In this document: positions 1 through 7,561 of the stretch, piece by piece
Position numbering within the stretch: the stretch's first letter is position 1
How the letters are laid out: each line of letters opens with the position of its first letter
Origin: Dyadobacter alkalitolerans DSM 23607
GTDB lineage: Bacteria > Bacteroidota > Bacteroidia > Cytophagales > Spirosomataceae
Direction of reading: 5' to 3'
Assembly (NCBI RefSeq): GCF_000428845.1
Contig: NZ_AUAS01000024.1
Span: 1 to 35,661, forward strand
DNA length: 35,661 nt
Made by a program: the position numbers and the translations under genes
The notes under the pieces: generated by a model
Database searches by the model: none
What the model was told of the DNA's origin: nothing
Seen by the model: the letters and a program-made list of their open reading frames with translations, nothing else

Positions 1-1190
1 GGGTTCAGGTCAACTTTTGTAATTGAGCTGCTGCCGGCTGCATACAGGTACAGAATGCCATCGGGACCTACATCCCCTGTTGCAAAGCCTGGTACCGGTG
101 AAGGAAAGCCTGTAACCGGGAAAGTCTGAACTGACCAGTCGCTGCCGATGCGTACCAGCTCATTGGTATTGTAGCGGAAGCCCCAGATGTAGTTATCCAC
201 AGTATTATAGCCAACTGCGTTCACAAAGGCATTTGGTCCGTCGATCAGGGGAGCCTTGGCAAGTGTGGCTGTTCCTGAGGAAAGATCCAGCGTGAAAATG
301 TCAGAAACGTTGTTTCCTCCGATGTTGCGGTTCGTAATAATATAACTTGCCGGCGAACAGGTAAAAGCAGGCTGGACAACAATTTCTTCGGCCGATCCAA
401 AAGTGTAGGCTGTATACGTATTTGGTGCAATGGCTGCGCTGGTTGTGATAGAACCAGCATTCAGGTCGCTGGCCCCACCGAGTACGGATGTTGCATCAAT
501 GGTTGATGGGATTGCTACCCACTTAGTCCCGTCCCAGCCAACAATGGTCAGATTAGCCAGATCGTTTCCGGTCAAACCGGCAATGCCGCTGGCCGCATCC
601 CAGGTAAGGCTGATGGGTGTTGCTGTGCTCCCATCAATGTCCCAGTACTCTACCGTGCTGACAGCATCAACGCCGGCGCCCATGCTGGTTGTCGGGAAAG
701 GGCCGCCTAAAGGCAGGACAGGGTAATCCGATCCAGTGAAAAGGTTACTGGTTACAGCTGTGCTGGCATTGGCATGGTAGTAAGCGCCCATGGTCCCGTC
801 GCCCGAAGCGGCAAACTGCCCCAGGTTGCCGTTATCACCCACAGGGAAAACAAACTGGCCTGTGCCGTACTTGCGGACATACCCGTCGACATAGCCCTGG
901 TCCGAAGCCCCGGTGGCTGCAAGGTTGCTGCCAATAAAGTTCAGGATACCGAAGTTATTGGATGCGCGTTCAGTCAGGATCACCCCCGGCTGCGCACCCC
1001 CGCCGCCCGTTGTGAAATTATAGTTGCTGAAAAAGCTCATCTGGGCGCCACCGAAGATAGTGGTATTGCCCTGGCCGCCTTGTTGAGCAAAGGCCATCGA
1101 GTAGATGCCGACCAGTCCAGCCAACAGAAGTAGACGTTGCCATCTATGGCTGCTGGCCCATGGCGGGCTTTGAAGTATGTTTTTGATCAT
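1..1190 (-). CDS. Secreted Bacteroidota protein, C-terminal part beyond left edge (partial)
   Basis: An open frame of about 396 codons starts at the ATG ending at 1190 and stays open to base 1, so the stop lies outside the window. The N-terminus has a basic stretch, a hydrophobic core (LLLLAGLVGIYSMAFAQ, about residues 20-36) and a likely signal peptidase site after AFAQ, so export is predicted. The mature part is rich in Gly, Ser, Thr and Asn. Around residues 300-390 come units of the type 'DIFTLDLSSGTATL' and 'GDVGPDGILYLYA', which look like beta-propeller or DUF6923-like surface-protein segments. Family assignment is from pattern only. It follows the 239-residue secreted protein gene in the same direction, so the two may be cotranscribed. 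GC content is visibly higher than in the plasmid backbone, suggesting cargo of chromosomal type. Confidence 0.8.
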   Translation of the reverse strand, partial: MIKNILQSPPWASSHRWQRLLLLAGLVGIYSMAFAQQGGQGNTTIFGGAQMSFFSNYNFTTGGGGAQPGVILTERASNNFGILNFIGSNLAATGASDQGYVDGYVRKYGTGQFVFPVGDNGNLGQFAASGDGTMGAYYHANASTAVTSNLFTGSDYPVLPLGGPFPTTSMGAGVDAVSTVEYWDIDGSTATPISLTWDAASGIAGLTGNDLANLTIVGWDGTKWVAIPSTIDATSVLGGASDLNAGSITTSAAIAPNTYTAYTFGSAEEIVVQPAFTCSPASYIITNRNIGGNNVSDIFTLDLSSGTATLAKAPLIDGPNAFVNAVGYNTVDNYIWGFRYNTNELVRIGSDWSVQTFPVTGFPSPVPGFATGDVGPDGILYLYAAGSSSITKVDLN

Positions 1191-1220
1191 AGAAATTGTC
1201 TGATTTAAATGGATCACATT

Positions 1221-1238
1221 GCCGTATTTAAATGCGGC
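1221..1238. other. 18-bp near-perfect palindrome between the two secreted-protein genes
   Basis: GCCGTATTTAAATGCGGC folds on itself with one G.T wobble and no loop. It is followed on the + strand by a short T run. It lies in the 84-bp gap between two minus-strand genes, so it may be a regulatory palindrome or an mRNA hairpin. Its role is not determined. Confidence 0.3.
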
Positions 1239-1274
1239 TTTTAGTATTATTGCTATCTGCAACCGAGTATCGAA

Positions 1275-1994
1275 TCAGAAGTTCTTGACAAGGGTCAGAG
1301 AAGAATTTGTGATGGTATAGCCGTTTTGTCCTACACCACAACCGGAGCACGGAATTACGACTATTTGGAACCGGTCGCCTGCAACACAAGGGAGCAGTTC
1401 AGTGAGCTGCCCTTCTGCAAAAAAGCCACGGTTTGTTGAAGGAGAGTTGTATGATCCAAGGTTCCCACTGCCTATCTTCTGAAGAAAAAAGCTAAAGCTT
1501 CCGTCTGCGTCAGCCGTGCCAGCCAGCGGTATTTGCACACGTACTTCGGCATTAACGGTATAAAAGCCATCCCGTTGCACCGTAAAGATATCGCCGGCCA
1601 GGTCTGCACCACCCTCCTGATCAAATGTTACGGCGGTAAAGTTAACCCGATTGGACCCTTGTGCTATCGCCTGCGAACCTCCAATCATTTGGGCTGATCC
1701 TGAAAGATTCAGAACCTGCAGCAGCCGGTCACGTCCAATTTGTCTCAACACGCCTGATGGATCCGCAGTCACAATGCTGTCAGTGATTGCACCGGATGGT
1801 AGGTTCTCAACTTGCACTGTACCGATTGCTTTGTCGACAATTACTTTTTGATTGTTCGCTGCTTCTACTTCCAGATTCGCATTAGGGCTAATCGTGGTAG
1901 GGTTCGTGCCTATCTTAACCTGGCCGAAGGTCACAGAAGATGCTGCCAGCATCGTTGAAAATAGGATTGCCGAAAATAGTCGAGTTGTTTTCAT
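1275..1994 (-). CDS. Secreted protein with C-terminal C1q/TNF-like beta-sandwich (hypothetical)
   Basis: The 239-residue product has a clear signal peptide (hydrophobic core about residues 6-22, cleavage near SVTFGQ). A low-complexity Asn/Ala/Thr segment follows ('SPNANLEVEAANNQKV'), a common stalk-like start of Bacteroidota surface proteins. From about residue 110 the pattern of short beta strands, including 'FTVQRDGFYTVNAEVRVQI' and the closing 'NSSLTLVKNF', resembles the C1q/TNF jelly-roll fold. That is a pattern reading, not a search result. A CSGCG motif near residue 217 could form a disulfide. It lies upstream of, and codirectional with, the truncated secreted-protein gene. Function is unknown; adhesion or surface display is only an inference. 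Confidence 0.75.
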   Translation of the reverse strand: MKTTRLFSAILFSTMLAASSVTFGQVKIGTNPTTISPNANLEVEAANNQKVIVDKAIGTVQVENLPSGAITDSIVTADPSGVLRQIGRDRLLQVLNLSGSAQMIGGSQAIAQGSNRVNFTAVTFDQEGGADLAGDIFTVQRDGFYTVNAEVRVQIPLAGTADADGSFSFFLQKIGSGNLGSYNSPSTNRGFFAEGQLTELLPCVAGDRFQIVVIPCSGCGVGQNGYTITNSSLTLVKNF

Positions 1995-2562
1995 ACTGTT
2001 TTATTTGTTTGATTAATAGATAGAAAAAGAGATTAAAGGGAAATTATAGGTCATAACAGATTTATTCAGCCAATGTGTTATCGGCTGTATTATCTGGATG
2101 GCCTTCTGCCATCCACATGCTGTGGGACTGGGGGAGCAGGACTTTAAGGGGAGTGGTAAAGTTCTTTCATAGGCTAAGAGAAGACGTAGGTTCTGCTAAC
2201 AGCTCGTTAGACTAAGATACTAACAAACCTAAATAAATAACTAATTCGACGATATAGTAATATTATTATGTCGCAATGGCTTTGATTTAGATTTTTTGTA
2301 GAACTGAAATAGTGGCCTTTCTTAAATCCAACTTTCAACTACTATAAACACGGTTACAAACGTTTCTGGTCATTACCTACTTGTTTTTGTACAAATGAGG
2401 TTTAGGCTTGATGTTAGCAAGTAAAACCTGCGCAAATCGCTAAAACTTGATTTTATAGTAAAATTATGATGTAATTTTTGCTGAGTTCTACATCACTTTT
2501 AACCAGTAGAGATATATACCTTTACCTTCGGAGCGATGGATTTATGAAATTGAGTGCTGATT
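1995..2562. other. Intergenic region between divergent genes; one strong hairpin, otherwise no gene seen
   Basis: This stretch separates the leftward secreted-protein gene from the rightward response regulator and must hold both promoters. No convincing gene was found in either direction. A perfect hairpin with an 8-bp stem (TGGATGGC-CTTCT-GCCATCCA) lies at 2095-2115 with no T run after it. The segment from about 2200 to 2550 is AT-rich. It includes a 15-base string (2245-2259) whose reverse complement recurs exactly at 23032-23046. Confidence 0.5.
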
Positions 2563-3240
2563 ATGCCTAGTATATTAATCGTTGATGACCATCCTATGGT
2601 CTGTTTTGGCATAGGTGCCCTGGCCGAAAGTGTAATTGGGGATGTAAGCCTTTTATTTGCCAACTCCTTTCCGCAAGCCGTTGAGAAGCACAGCCAGCAG
2701 CGGGCGGATTTGATAATCCTGGACCTGAGCCTTCCCGGTGGGCAGGGTGTTGAAATGGTCAAGCATTTTAAGCGCGTCCAGCCCAGTGTCAAGATCCTGG
2801 TTTGTACGGCCCGCGATGAGCTCTTTAACGCTCCTATCTATATGCAAAGTGGTGCCGACGGTTTCCTACATAAACATAGCCCGGAAGACGAAACTAAAAA
2901 AGCTATCAAGACGGTGTTGGAAGGTAATAAGTATGTTAACCAGCAGGTGCAAAAATTAATGGTAGCCAACATAGTAAGTGGACAGCCCCTGCCGGTAGAC
3001 CCTATGCGCACGCTGTCCCCCCGCGAAAAACAAGTGCTTGCATTATTATTAAAAGGGAAATGGCTAAAAGAAATTGCCAAAGAATTTAATGTATCCATTG
3101 CTACCGTCGGAACGCAAAAGGCAAAAATCTATCAAAAGCTCAATGTCACCAATATGGTAGAGCTTGCCCGGAAAATGGATGTGTATTACGAAAACGACCA
3201 AGGGGATTTCCATGAGGGTCCCGGAGATAGGCCGTTGTAA
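2563..3240 (+). CDS. NarL/LuxR-family response regulator, orphan
   Basis: The 225-residue protein has a receiver domain (about 1-125) and a LuxR-type helix-turn-helix (about 150-210). The receiver shows the acidic pair in 'ILIVDDHPMV', the phosphoacceptor Asp in 'LIILDLSLPGGQG' (D54) and a conserved Lys in 'GFLHKHS'. The output domain begins 'LSPREKQVLALLLKGKWLKEIA' and continues with a TVGTQKAKIYQKL recognition helix. The ATG giving MPSILIVDDHP is preferred over a GTG three codons earlier because receiver domains normally start right before the first beta strand. No histidine kinase gene lies nearby, so its partner must be elsewhere. The signal and target genes cannot be told from sequence. 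Confidence 0.9.
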   Translation: MPSILIVDDHPMVCFGIGALAESVIGDVSLLFANSFPQAVEKHSQQRADLIILDLSLPGGQGVEMVKHFKRVQPSVKILVCTARDELFNAPIYMQSGADGFLHKHSPEDETKKAIKTVLEGNKYVNQQVQKLMVANIVSGQPLPVDPMRTLSPREKQVLALLLKGKWLKEIAKEFNVSIATVGTQKAKIYQKLNVTNMVELARKMDVYYENDQGDFHEGPGDRPL

Positions 3241-3619
3241 GATTCTAAGAAACGTCCATTGCTGTTTCTGCATAAGCCTGCCCCCAAGCGTTAATCTTCC
3301 AAGGCGTCCATCAGGTTCTAAGAGACTCCTTCTGTCTTTTTAATACAGTTGGATCTTCTGAGTTTTGCGCATTTGTAAAAATGGGAAAACTAAACTCATT
3401 ACAGAAAGTAATTGTGTTTTCTGGAAGATCGCAAGAGAAATTGACTAGTCATTGATCACTTATATACACCATTGCTGGTACTCAGAAACGGTCGTTATCC
3501 TGTACACGCAAGCCTTGTACAATAGACTAGACTTTTTGCCGAATGGACAGTACAAAATCGTTGTACACGAAAACAAATTACATTATATTTATAAAAGTTA
3601 AGTAACGTGTACTAATATC
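3241..3619. other. Intergenic region holding a res-like site; no gene seen
   Basis: The left part (3241-3490) shows no supported gene or clear terminator. The right part carries two inverted-repeat elements next to the recombinase gene, described separately. Confidence 0.5.
3501..3566. other. Candidate res/recombination site of the adjacent serine recombinase
   Basis: Two inverted-repeat elements lie 50-120 bp before the recombinase gene. The first is TGTACA, nine bases, TGTACA (3501-3521). The second is GTACAA, five bases, TTGTAC (3550-3566). A further half-like CGTGTACT lies at 3605-3612, just ahead of the start codon. Tn3-type resolvases bind imperfect inverted repeats (subsites I-III) directly upstream of their own gene, which fits this placement. 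Binding has not been shown. Confidence 0.5.
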
Positions 3620-4207
3620 ATGGAATTCGGATATGCAAGAGTAAGTACCCAGGAGCAGAACCTCGATCTGCAACTGGACGCTTTTTCCAAAGCTGGAATA
3701 AAAAGAGTTTTTACTGACAAGGTATCAGGTGTAAGGTCAGATAAGCCGAACTTAAATGAGTTGTTAAAATATGCCCGGAGTGGAGATACACTTGTAGTGT
3801 GGAGACTTGATCGACTTGGCAGGACTACTGTTCAATTGATACAGTTCATTGAGGAGCTAACTAAACAGGGAATTAATTTAAAGTCACTAACTGAGCCTAT
3901 CGATACATCCACCGCAACCGGGACATTAATAGTACAAATTTTCTGTGTGTTGGCAGAGCACGAACGGAACGTTCTTCGTGAACGAACCAAGGCTGGTCTA
4001 ACTGCTGCCCGGACTAGGGGCAGGTCAGGAGGTAGACCTAGAGGACTGGTCAATAAGTATGAGGCAATTAAGTATTTTGTAAAAGATACGTATGATAAGA
4101 AAAATGCAACCATTGAGGAAATAATGAAAGCGTATAAAATCCCATCAAAGACTACATTTTACAAAATTCTGAAATCAGCCGAGCAAGGGCAGTTGGAAAA
4201 ACAGTGA
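3620..4207 (+). CDS. Serine recombinase, Tn3-type resolvase family, without adjacent transposase
   Basis: The 195-residue protein is full length for a resolvase. The N-terminal catalytic domain (about 1-135) shows YARVSTQEQN with the nucleophile Ser9, then 'DKVSGVRSDKP', 'WRLDRLGR' with the conserved Asp/Arg pair, 'DTSTATG', and the E-helix region 'VLAEHERNVLRERTKAGL'. 'RGRSGGRPRG' leads into a C-terminal helix-turn-helix (about 150-190). It is closely related by eye to the resolvase of the transposon further right, with long shared motif blocks. No tnpA or transposon inverted repeats were found around it. It may serve plasmid dimer resolution through the res-like repeats upstream, or be a relic of a decayed transposon. 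Either role is inference. Confidence 0.92.
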   Translation: MEFGYARVSTQEQNLDLQLDAFSKAGIKRVFTDKVSGVRSDKPNLNELLKYARSGDTLVVWRLDRLGRTTVQLIQFIEELTKQGINLKSLTEPIDTSTATGTLIVQIFCVLAEHERNVLRERTKAGLTAARTRGRSGGRPRGLVNKYEAIKYFVKDTYDKKNATIEEIMKAYKIPSKTTFYKILKSAEQGQLEKQ

Positions 4208-4252
4208 AATACATCGAAACTAGTATAGCAATAAATATATCTTGAAAATTAA

Positions 4253-5098
4253 ATGAAAAATGACACTATCTCTATAAAATCATTCAATCCATACGAGTAC
4301 CGGTTCCCACACAGAAAAGTACTTAATCTTGGAGAAGTACATTTAATTAAAGAATTGAAGTCCAGAGGGTTTAAGGTGAATATTCTGCCTCTAGACAACC
4401 GGCCAGTTGACTATATATTCAGAAAAGGAGAGTTTGCGAGTCTTGAATTTTTATGGCCTATTATTCTAGTTCTTTGGCAAGAGCTGCCTAAGGAAATTAT
4501 TTTATCAACAATATCAGATTGGTATAAGAAAACCTTTTTTAAAGGTAAAAATTTAGAATCGGTTGGTGAGCCGGTGGCTAGTAATATTGTACTTATTGAA
4601 AATTTTAATGGAGTCATGTATAATCTGAATGGAGGTGTGATTGAACCCCTTCAAGCTGCCAATAAGTTGACGGAGATTCAGGGTTTGCAGGAAGCCTACA
4701 GAGAGTCTTTTTTAAAGAAATCAGCTCACGACCATTTACCAACACCTATTTTCAGGCAACATAGTCCAAAGATTATCGGATGGGCAAAGATGTCCATTAA
4801 TGAAATTGGTATGCACATAGATGATAGCATTATCATCGATCAGCAAGCGTGGGATGATGTGAAGTCGAAAAAGCTTAAAGGATTTAGTGTAGCCGGGATT
4901 GCAACCAAGTCAATTTGTAATATTTGTAATTCGAGCTATGTCCTTTGCGAACATGTTTCAGGAACAGAATATCACAATGTTGAATGCTGTAATAACATAA
5001 TGTCAGCTTTATTTGTAGAATGCAGCCTAGTTGAAGAGCCATCATATTCAGAGTGTCTGGTTGAAATAATCACTAATCAACTTAACCAAAAGTATTGA
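4253..5098 (+). CDS. Prohead-protease/XkdF-like protein with a zinc-binding Cys/His cluster
   Basis: The 281-residue protein starts at an ATG 45 bp after the recombinase stop. The C-terminal half (about 165-275) contains 'WDDVKSKKLKGFSVAG', matching the 'W-K--G-l-GFS' block of XkdF/HK97-type prohead proteases. Next come CNICNSSYVLCEHVSGTEY and a later CC, a C-x2-C...C-x-H arrangement likely to bind zinc, then 'ALFVECSLVEEPSYSECLVEI', matching the typical 'E-SLV--PA' ending. The N-terminal 150 residues are unlike these proteases and contain a hydrophobic patch (SLEFLWPIILVLWQELPKEI). No phage structural genes surround it, so it is either a captured phage remnant or a protease-like effector in another system. 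The GFS serine as nucleophile is inference. Confidence 0.6.
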   Translation: MKNDTISIKSFNPYEYRFPHRKVLNLGEVHLIKELKSRGFKVNILPLDNRPVDYIFRKGEFASLEFLWPIILVLWQELPKEIILSTISDWYKKTFFKGKNLESVGEPVASNIVLIENFNGVMYNLNGGVIEPLQAANKLTEIQGLQEAYRESFLKKSAHDHLPTPIFRQHSPKIIGWAKMSINEIGMHIDDSIIIDQQAWDDVKSKKLKGFSVAGIATKSICNICNSSYVLCEHVSGTEYHNVECCNNIMSALFVECSLVEEPSYSECLVEIITNQLNQKY

Positions 5099-5237
5099 TC
5101 AACTCAATGAGTGAATAATCGTAAACTAGCATTTATATATTCCCTACATTTAATTTCGGTTGCAATTTCATTTAATCAACTTCAATAAGTGAACATATAT
5201 CATGGAAACCAATATTAATAGGAGAGAAAAAGACACT

Positions 5238-5546
5238 ATGAATATTAAAACCGTTTTTTGTGTTTTTACTTTCTTAACGGTCATAAGCTGTACCAATCAG
5301 GAGGACTCAGTGAAAAGCAAGTACCTGGGGGAATGGCAATCACCAAGAGGAAGAGCGAGCATCCAGATTTATGAAGAGAATGGGGGGCTATTTGCCAAAT
5401 TCCGGCGAGGAGACATCATGCCCTTGAAGTACCAGAGTGAGGGCCAATATTATGAGGGTTCAACGGCATTAGGCGCTATGCCCTTTATCATTCGGAATGA
5501 TACCCTTCAATATAGCCAGTCGAAGTATATAAGGACGCAGGACTAA
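5238..5546 (+). CDS. Small lipoprotein, DUF3876-like
   Basis: A 102-residue product begins at an ATG preceded by a purine-rich AGGAGAGAAAAAGACACT that fits a ribosome-binding site; a longer frame from an upstream ATG lacks this. The N-terminus MNIKTVFCVFTFLTVISC is a lipoprotein signal with the lipobox cysteine at residue 18. The mature part, 'YLGEWQSPRGRASIQIYEE' to 'YSQSKYIRTQD', reads as a small beta barrel like DUF3876 lipoproteins found with Bacteroidota conjugative elements. That link is by pattern only. It is likely anchored in a membrane facing the periplasm. The next gene follows after 33 bp in the same direction. Confidence 0.65.
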   Translation: MNIKTVFCVFTFLTVISCTNQEDSVKSKYLGEWQSPRGRASIQIYEENGGLFAKFRRGDIMPLKYQSEGQYYEGSTALGAMPFIIRNDTLQYSQSKYIRTQD

Positions 5547-5579
5547 CAGTTGTAGCGATCTTTTTTGGAACAAAATAGT

Positions 5580-5987
5580 ATGAGTAATAATGAAATTGTT
5601 ATGACAGATCAGTTAGACAATGATCAGCGAATGAAAGTTATCAACGAACTTTCAAAACGTCTGAATAATGGATGGAACTTAACAGTTCATTTTAAAAACA
5701 AGATGTGGAGCATGCGTGATATGCCCAATTGGCAGACGATTGAAGAATTTTTAGATAGCTGGGAAAAGGAGAAACCTATCTATCTCAATGAATTTTCGGC
5801 ATTCATTGATGATTTTGGAATCGCTGCACTTATTGCCTGTACCAATATCAAGACAAGAGAGGATGAAAAATACGACGAGCCATCGGTCTGGTTTATGAGT
5901 CCAAAGACACAAGAGAACATATGTTTTATCAATGATATCAACATCTGGCCGAGTAGTAAACTAATTGAGATATTTATTAACGCCTAA
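5580..5987 (+). CDS. Hypothetical protein
   Basis: A 135-residue, acidic, Trp-rich soluble protein not recognised as a known family. The ATG giving MSNNEIVMTD is preferred to an upstream TTG. Notable blocks are 'LSKRLNNGWNLTVHFKNKMWSMRDMPNW' and 'SVWFMSPKTQENICFINDINIWPSSKLIEIFI'. No signal peptide or membrane segment is seen. It follows the lipoprotein gene closely enough for cotranscription. Function is unknown. Confidence 0.55.
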   Translation: MSNNEIVMTDQLDNDQRMKVINELSKRLNNGWNLTVHFKNKMWSMRDMPNWQTIEEFLDSWEKEKPIYLNEFSAFIDDFGIAALIACTNIKTREDEKYDEPSVWFMSPKTQENICFINDINIWPSSKLIEIFINA

Positions 5988-6086
5988 GACCACTCCTATT
6001 ATTGGTCATAGCTTTTAATATTTCGCTATTCTTATATTTGCAAACTAGCGGCTTTAACCTATGAAATAATATCCCTTTATTGTTAT

Positions 6087-6203
6087 TGTAGACAAACCAA
6101 GGAAGACCTTGAAGTAATTTGCAACGATCTTTTCAGATTTTGTAGACATTCATTTGCTTCCAGGATCTGCGGCAGCTCGCCCTGATCACTAAAAATGTAG
6201 ACA
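6087..6203. repeat. TGTAGACA phased repeat, locus A (three copies)
   Basis: TGTAGACA occurs at 6087-6094, 6141-6148 and 6196-6203, spaced 54 and 55 bp. The last copy ends 23 bp before the start codon of the next gene. The same motif with the same spacing recurs at two other loci in the window. The motif is a near-palindrome (TGT-nn-ACA), as expected of a dimeric protein's binding site. Confidence 0.7.
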
Positions 6204-6226
6204 TTTATCACCAATAATCGTTTCAA

Positions 6227-6703
6227 ATGAAGACACCTCAAATTAAATTTTTCTCACCGGAAGAAAACATACCGCAGGTTTCAAAGGCGGCAGAGAAAGC
6301 CAAGCCATCCGGTTATATTTCAGACTCAGGGAAACTTGTTTTCCCGCAGGCCACCCTTGAAGAAATTGGGATAGAGCCGGAAACAGCTCTTTTCAAAATC
6401 GGAGCGGACGAAGGCAAGAGAAAAATAAAATCGCTTTACTTAATTCCTACAGACGAAAAAGAGGGAGCATTTGCCTTTGCAAAGGTTGGGCGAGGTTCAG
6501 GAATCCCGTTGTCAGTCATTTTAAAACGTGGCGGTATCGATTACGAAGCGTCGAAGCATATTTTTACCGTTTCGATATTCAACTATTCTGAGGGAGTGGT
6601 TGGTTATGAGTTAGAGATAGAGGGAGCAACACCGAAAGCGCCATACACCGGCAAGCCAAGAGGCAGAAAACCCAAAGTCTCGGGTCAAGAAAGCGCCGTC
6701 TAG
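6227..6703 (+). CDS. Hypothetical plasmid protein with basic AT-hook-like tail
   Basis: A 158-residue protein, not assigned to a named family. The core (about 25-135) alternates short strands ('GYISDSGKLVFPQATLEEIGI', 'ALFKIGADEGKRKIKSLYLIP', 'HIFTVSIFNYSEGVVGYELEIEG') and could be a small beta-rich domain. The C-terminus GKPRGRKPKV resembles an AT-hook, suggesting contact with the DNA minor groove. It is followed by a strong intrinsic terminator, so it ends a transcription unit. Three TGTAGACA motifs lie directly upstream, one next to the expected promoter and ribosome-binding region. That makes this gene a natural candidate for control by, or a binder of, that motif. This is inference. Confidence 0.7.
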   Translation: MKTPQIKFFSPEENIPQVSKAAEKAKPSGYISDSGKLVFPQATLEEIGIEPETALFKIGADEGKRKIKSLYLIPTDEKEGAFAFAKVGRGSGIPLSVILKRGGIDYEASKHIFTVSIFNYSEGVVGYELEIEGATPKAPYTGKPRGRKPKVSGQESAV

Positions 6704-6730
6704 GCTACTTACTAAAATAGGATGGTAAAA

Positions 6731-6761
6731 AGAGACAGGAATATATACCCTGTCTTTTTTT
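6731..6761 (+). terminator. Intrinsic terminator after the AT-hook-like gene
   Basis: Stem AGACAGG (6733-6739) pairs with CCTGTCT (6749-6755), extended by A:T pairs on both sides, and runs directly into a T tract. It is 30 bp after the stop codon of the preceding gene. Confidence 0.85.
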
Positions 6762-6828
6762 ATCATATACCTACCCTATTTTCTCAATCTCCGCAGGCTT
6801 ACATAGATTTTGTAGTAGAATTGCGACG

Positions 6829-6858
6829 TTGGTAAGTGCCAACATATATTTATCTTTG
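6829..6858 (+). promoter_or_regulatory. Bacteroidota-type promoter for the acetyltransferase/LuxR pair
   Basis: TATCTTTG (6851-6858) matches the -7 consensus TAnnTTTG. A TTG at 6829-6831 sits 19 bp before it, the usual -33 spacing. The transcript would run about 110 bases before the acetyltransferase start. Confidence 0.6.
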
Positions 6859-6969
6859 TATAGAAATTTAAACTCCTTTATCAAATTATTTTAATGACAT
6901 AACTGTTGAATAACATATAGAATTCAGCTATTCAATTTTTTTCATTTATTAACTAAAAACTGGTTTCAA

Positions 6970-7560
6970 ATGAGAGTTGCAAAAAGAAGTGATAAGGATT
7001 TAGTATTGAATATTCTAACTGATTCATTCTTAGATAATAAAAGTGTTAACTATCTTATACCAAAAGACCACAAGCACAAAGATCGAGTACGGGCGTTAAT
7101 GGATTATTCTTTCGAGACGTGTTTTGCATTTGGCAAGGTTTTAATTTCGGACAATTCCGATGCAATTGCGCTAATTTCTTTTCCTGAAAACAAAAAAACT
7201 ACGCTTCAAAGTTTACTATGGGAGGCAAAACTTGTTTTGAATGGAATAGGTATTGGAAATGTCTCTAAGGCGATGGCACGAGAAAAGGCAATTTCCCAAA
7301 ATTACCCGCAAACGCCAATTTATTACCTATGGTTCATTGCTGTTAACCCGCAACAGCAAGGCAAAGGTATTGGCACCAAATTTCTAAGCGAAATTCGAAA
7401 CGACGCAGCCGCTATGAAACGGCCTATTTACTTAGAGACATCAACAATTAGAAACCTTCCTTTTTATAAAAATGCGGGTTTAGGAGAGTACGGAACTCTG
7501 GATTTTGGTTATAAGTTATATTTAATTAGAAGTATGGTTGATGCTGATAGGGAACACTGA
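6970..7560 (+). CDS. GNAT-family N-acetyltransferase
   Basis: The 196-residue protein has the acetyl-CoA binding motif 'WFIAVNPQQQGKGIGTKFL' (about 121-139), with the Q/R-x-x-G-x-G/A signature, and the downstream 'LETSTIRNLPFYKNAGL' block typical of GNAT motif B. The N-terminal start MRVAKRSDKDLVLNIL is the usual first strand and helix, so the start looks right. The acceptor substrate cannot be told. The membrane-LuxR gene begins one base after its stop, so the two are probably translationally coupled. That pairing suggests the enzyme and the regulator respond to the same condition. Confidence 0.9.
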   Translation: MRVAKRSDKDLVLNILTDSFLDNKSVNYLIPKDHKHKDRVRALMDYSFETCFAFGKVLISDNSDAIALISFPENKKTTLQSLLWEAKLVLNGIGIGNVSKAMAREKAISQNYPQTPIYYLWFIAVNPQQQGKGIGTKFLSEIRNDAAAMKRPIYLETSTIRNLPFYKNAGLGEYGTLDFGYKLYLIRSMVDADREH

Positions 7561-7561
7561 C

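Noticed and set aside
171..200. A TTATCCACA DnaA box near 190
   Set aside because: It lies inside a coding frame of the secreted protein, far from the rep gene and iterons.
430..1133. Open frames on the + strand opposite the left secreted-protein gene
   Set aside because: They are the antisense of a long, signal-peptide-bearing frame; composition is that of a reverse-strand shadow.
4253..5098. Reading the gene as part of an integrated prophage
   Set aside because: No other phage structural or lysis genes are present on either side.
5098..5194. Imperfect repeat ATCAACT(T)CAAT-AGTGAA at 5098-5116 and 5175-5194
   Set aside because: Only about 18 bases with a one-base gap, no association with a recombination border that I can see; may be chance or a small local duplication.
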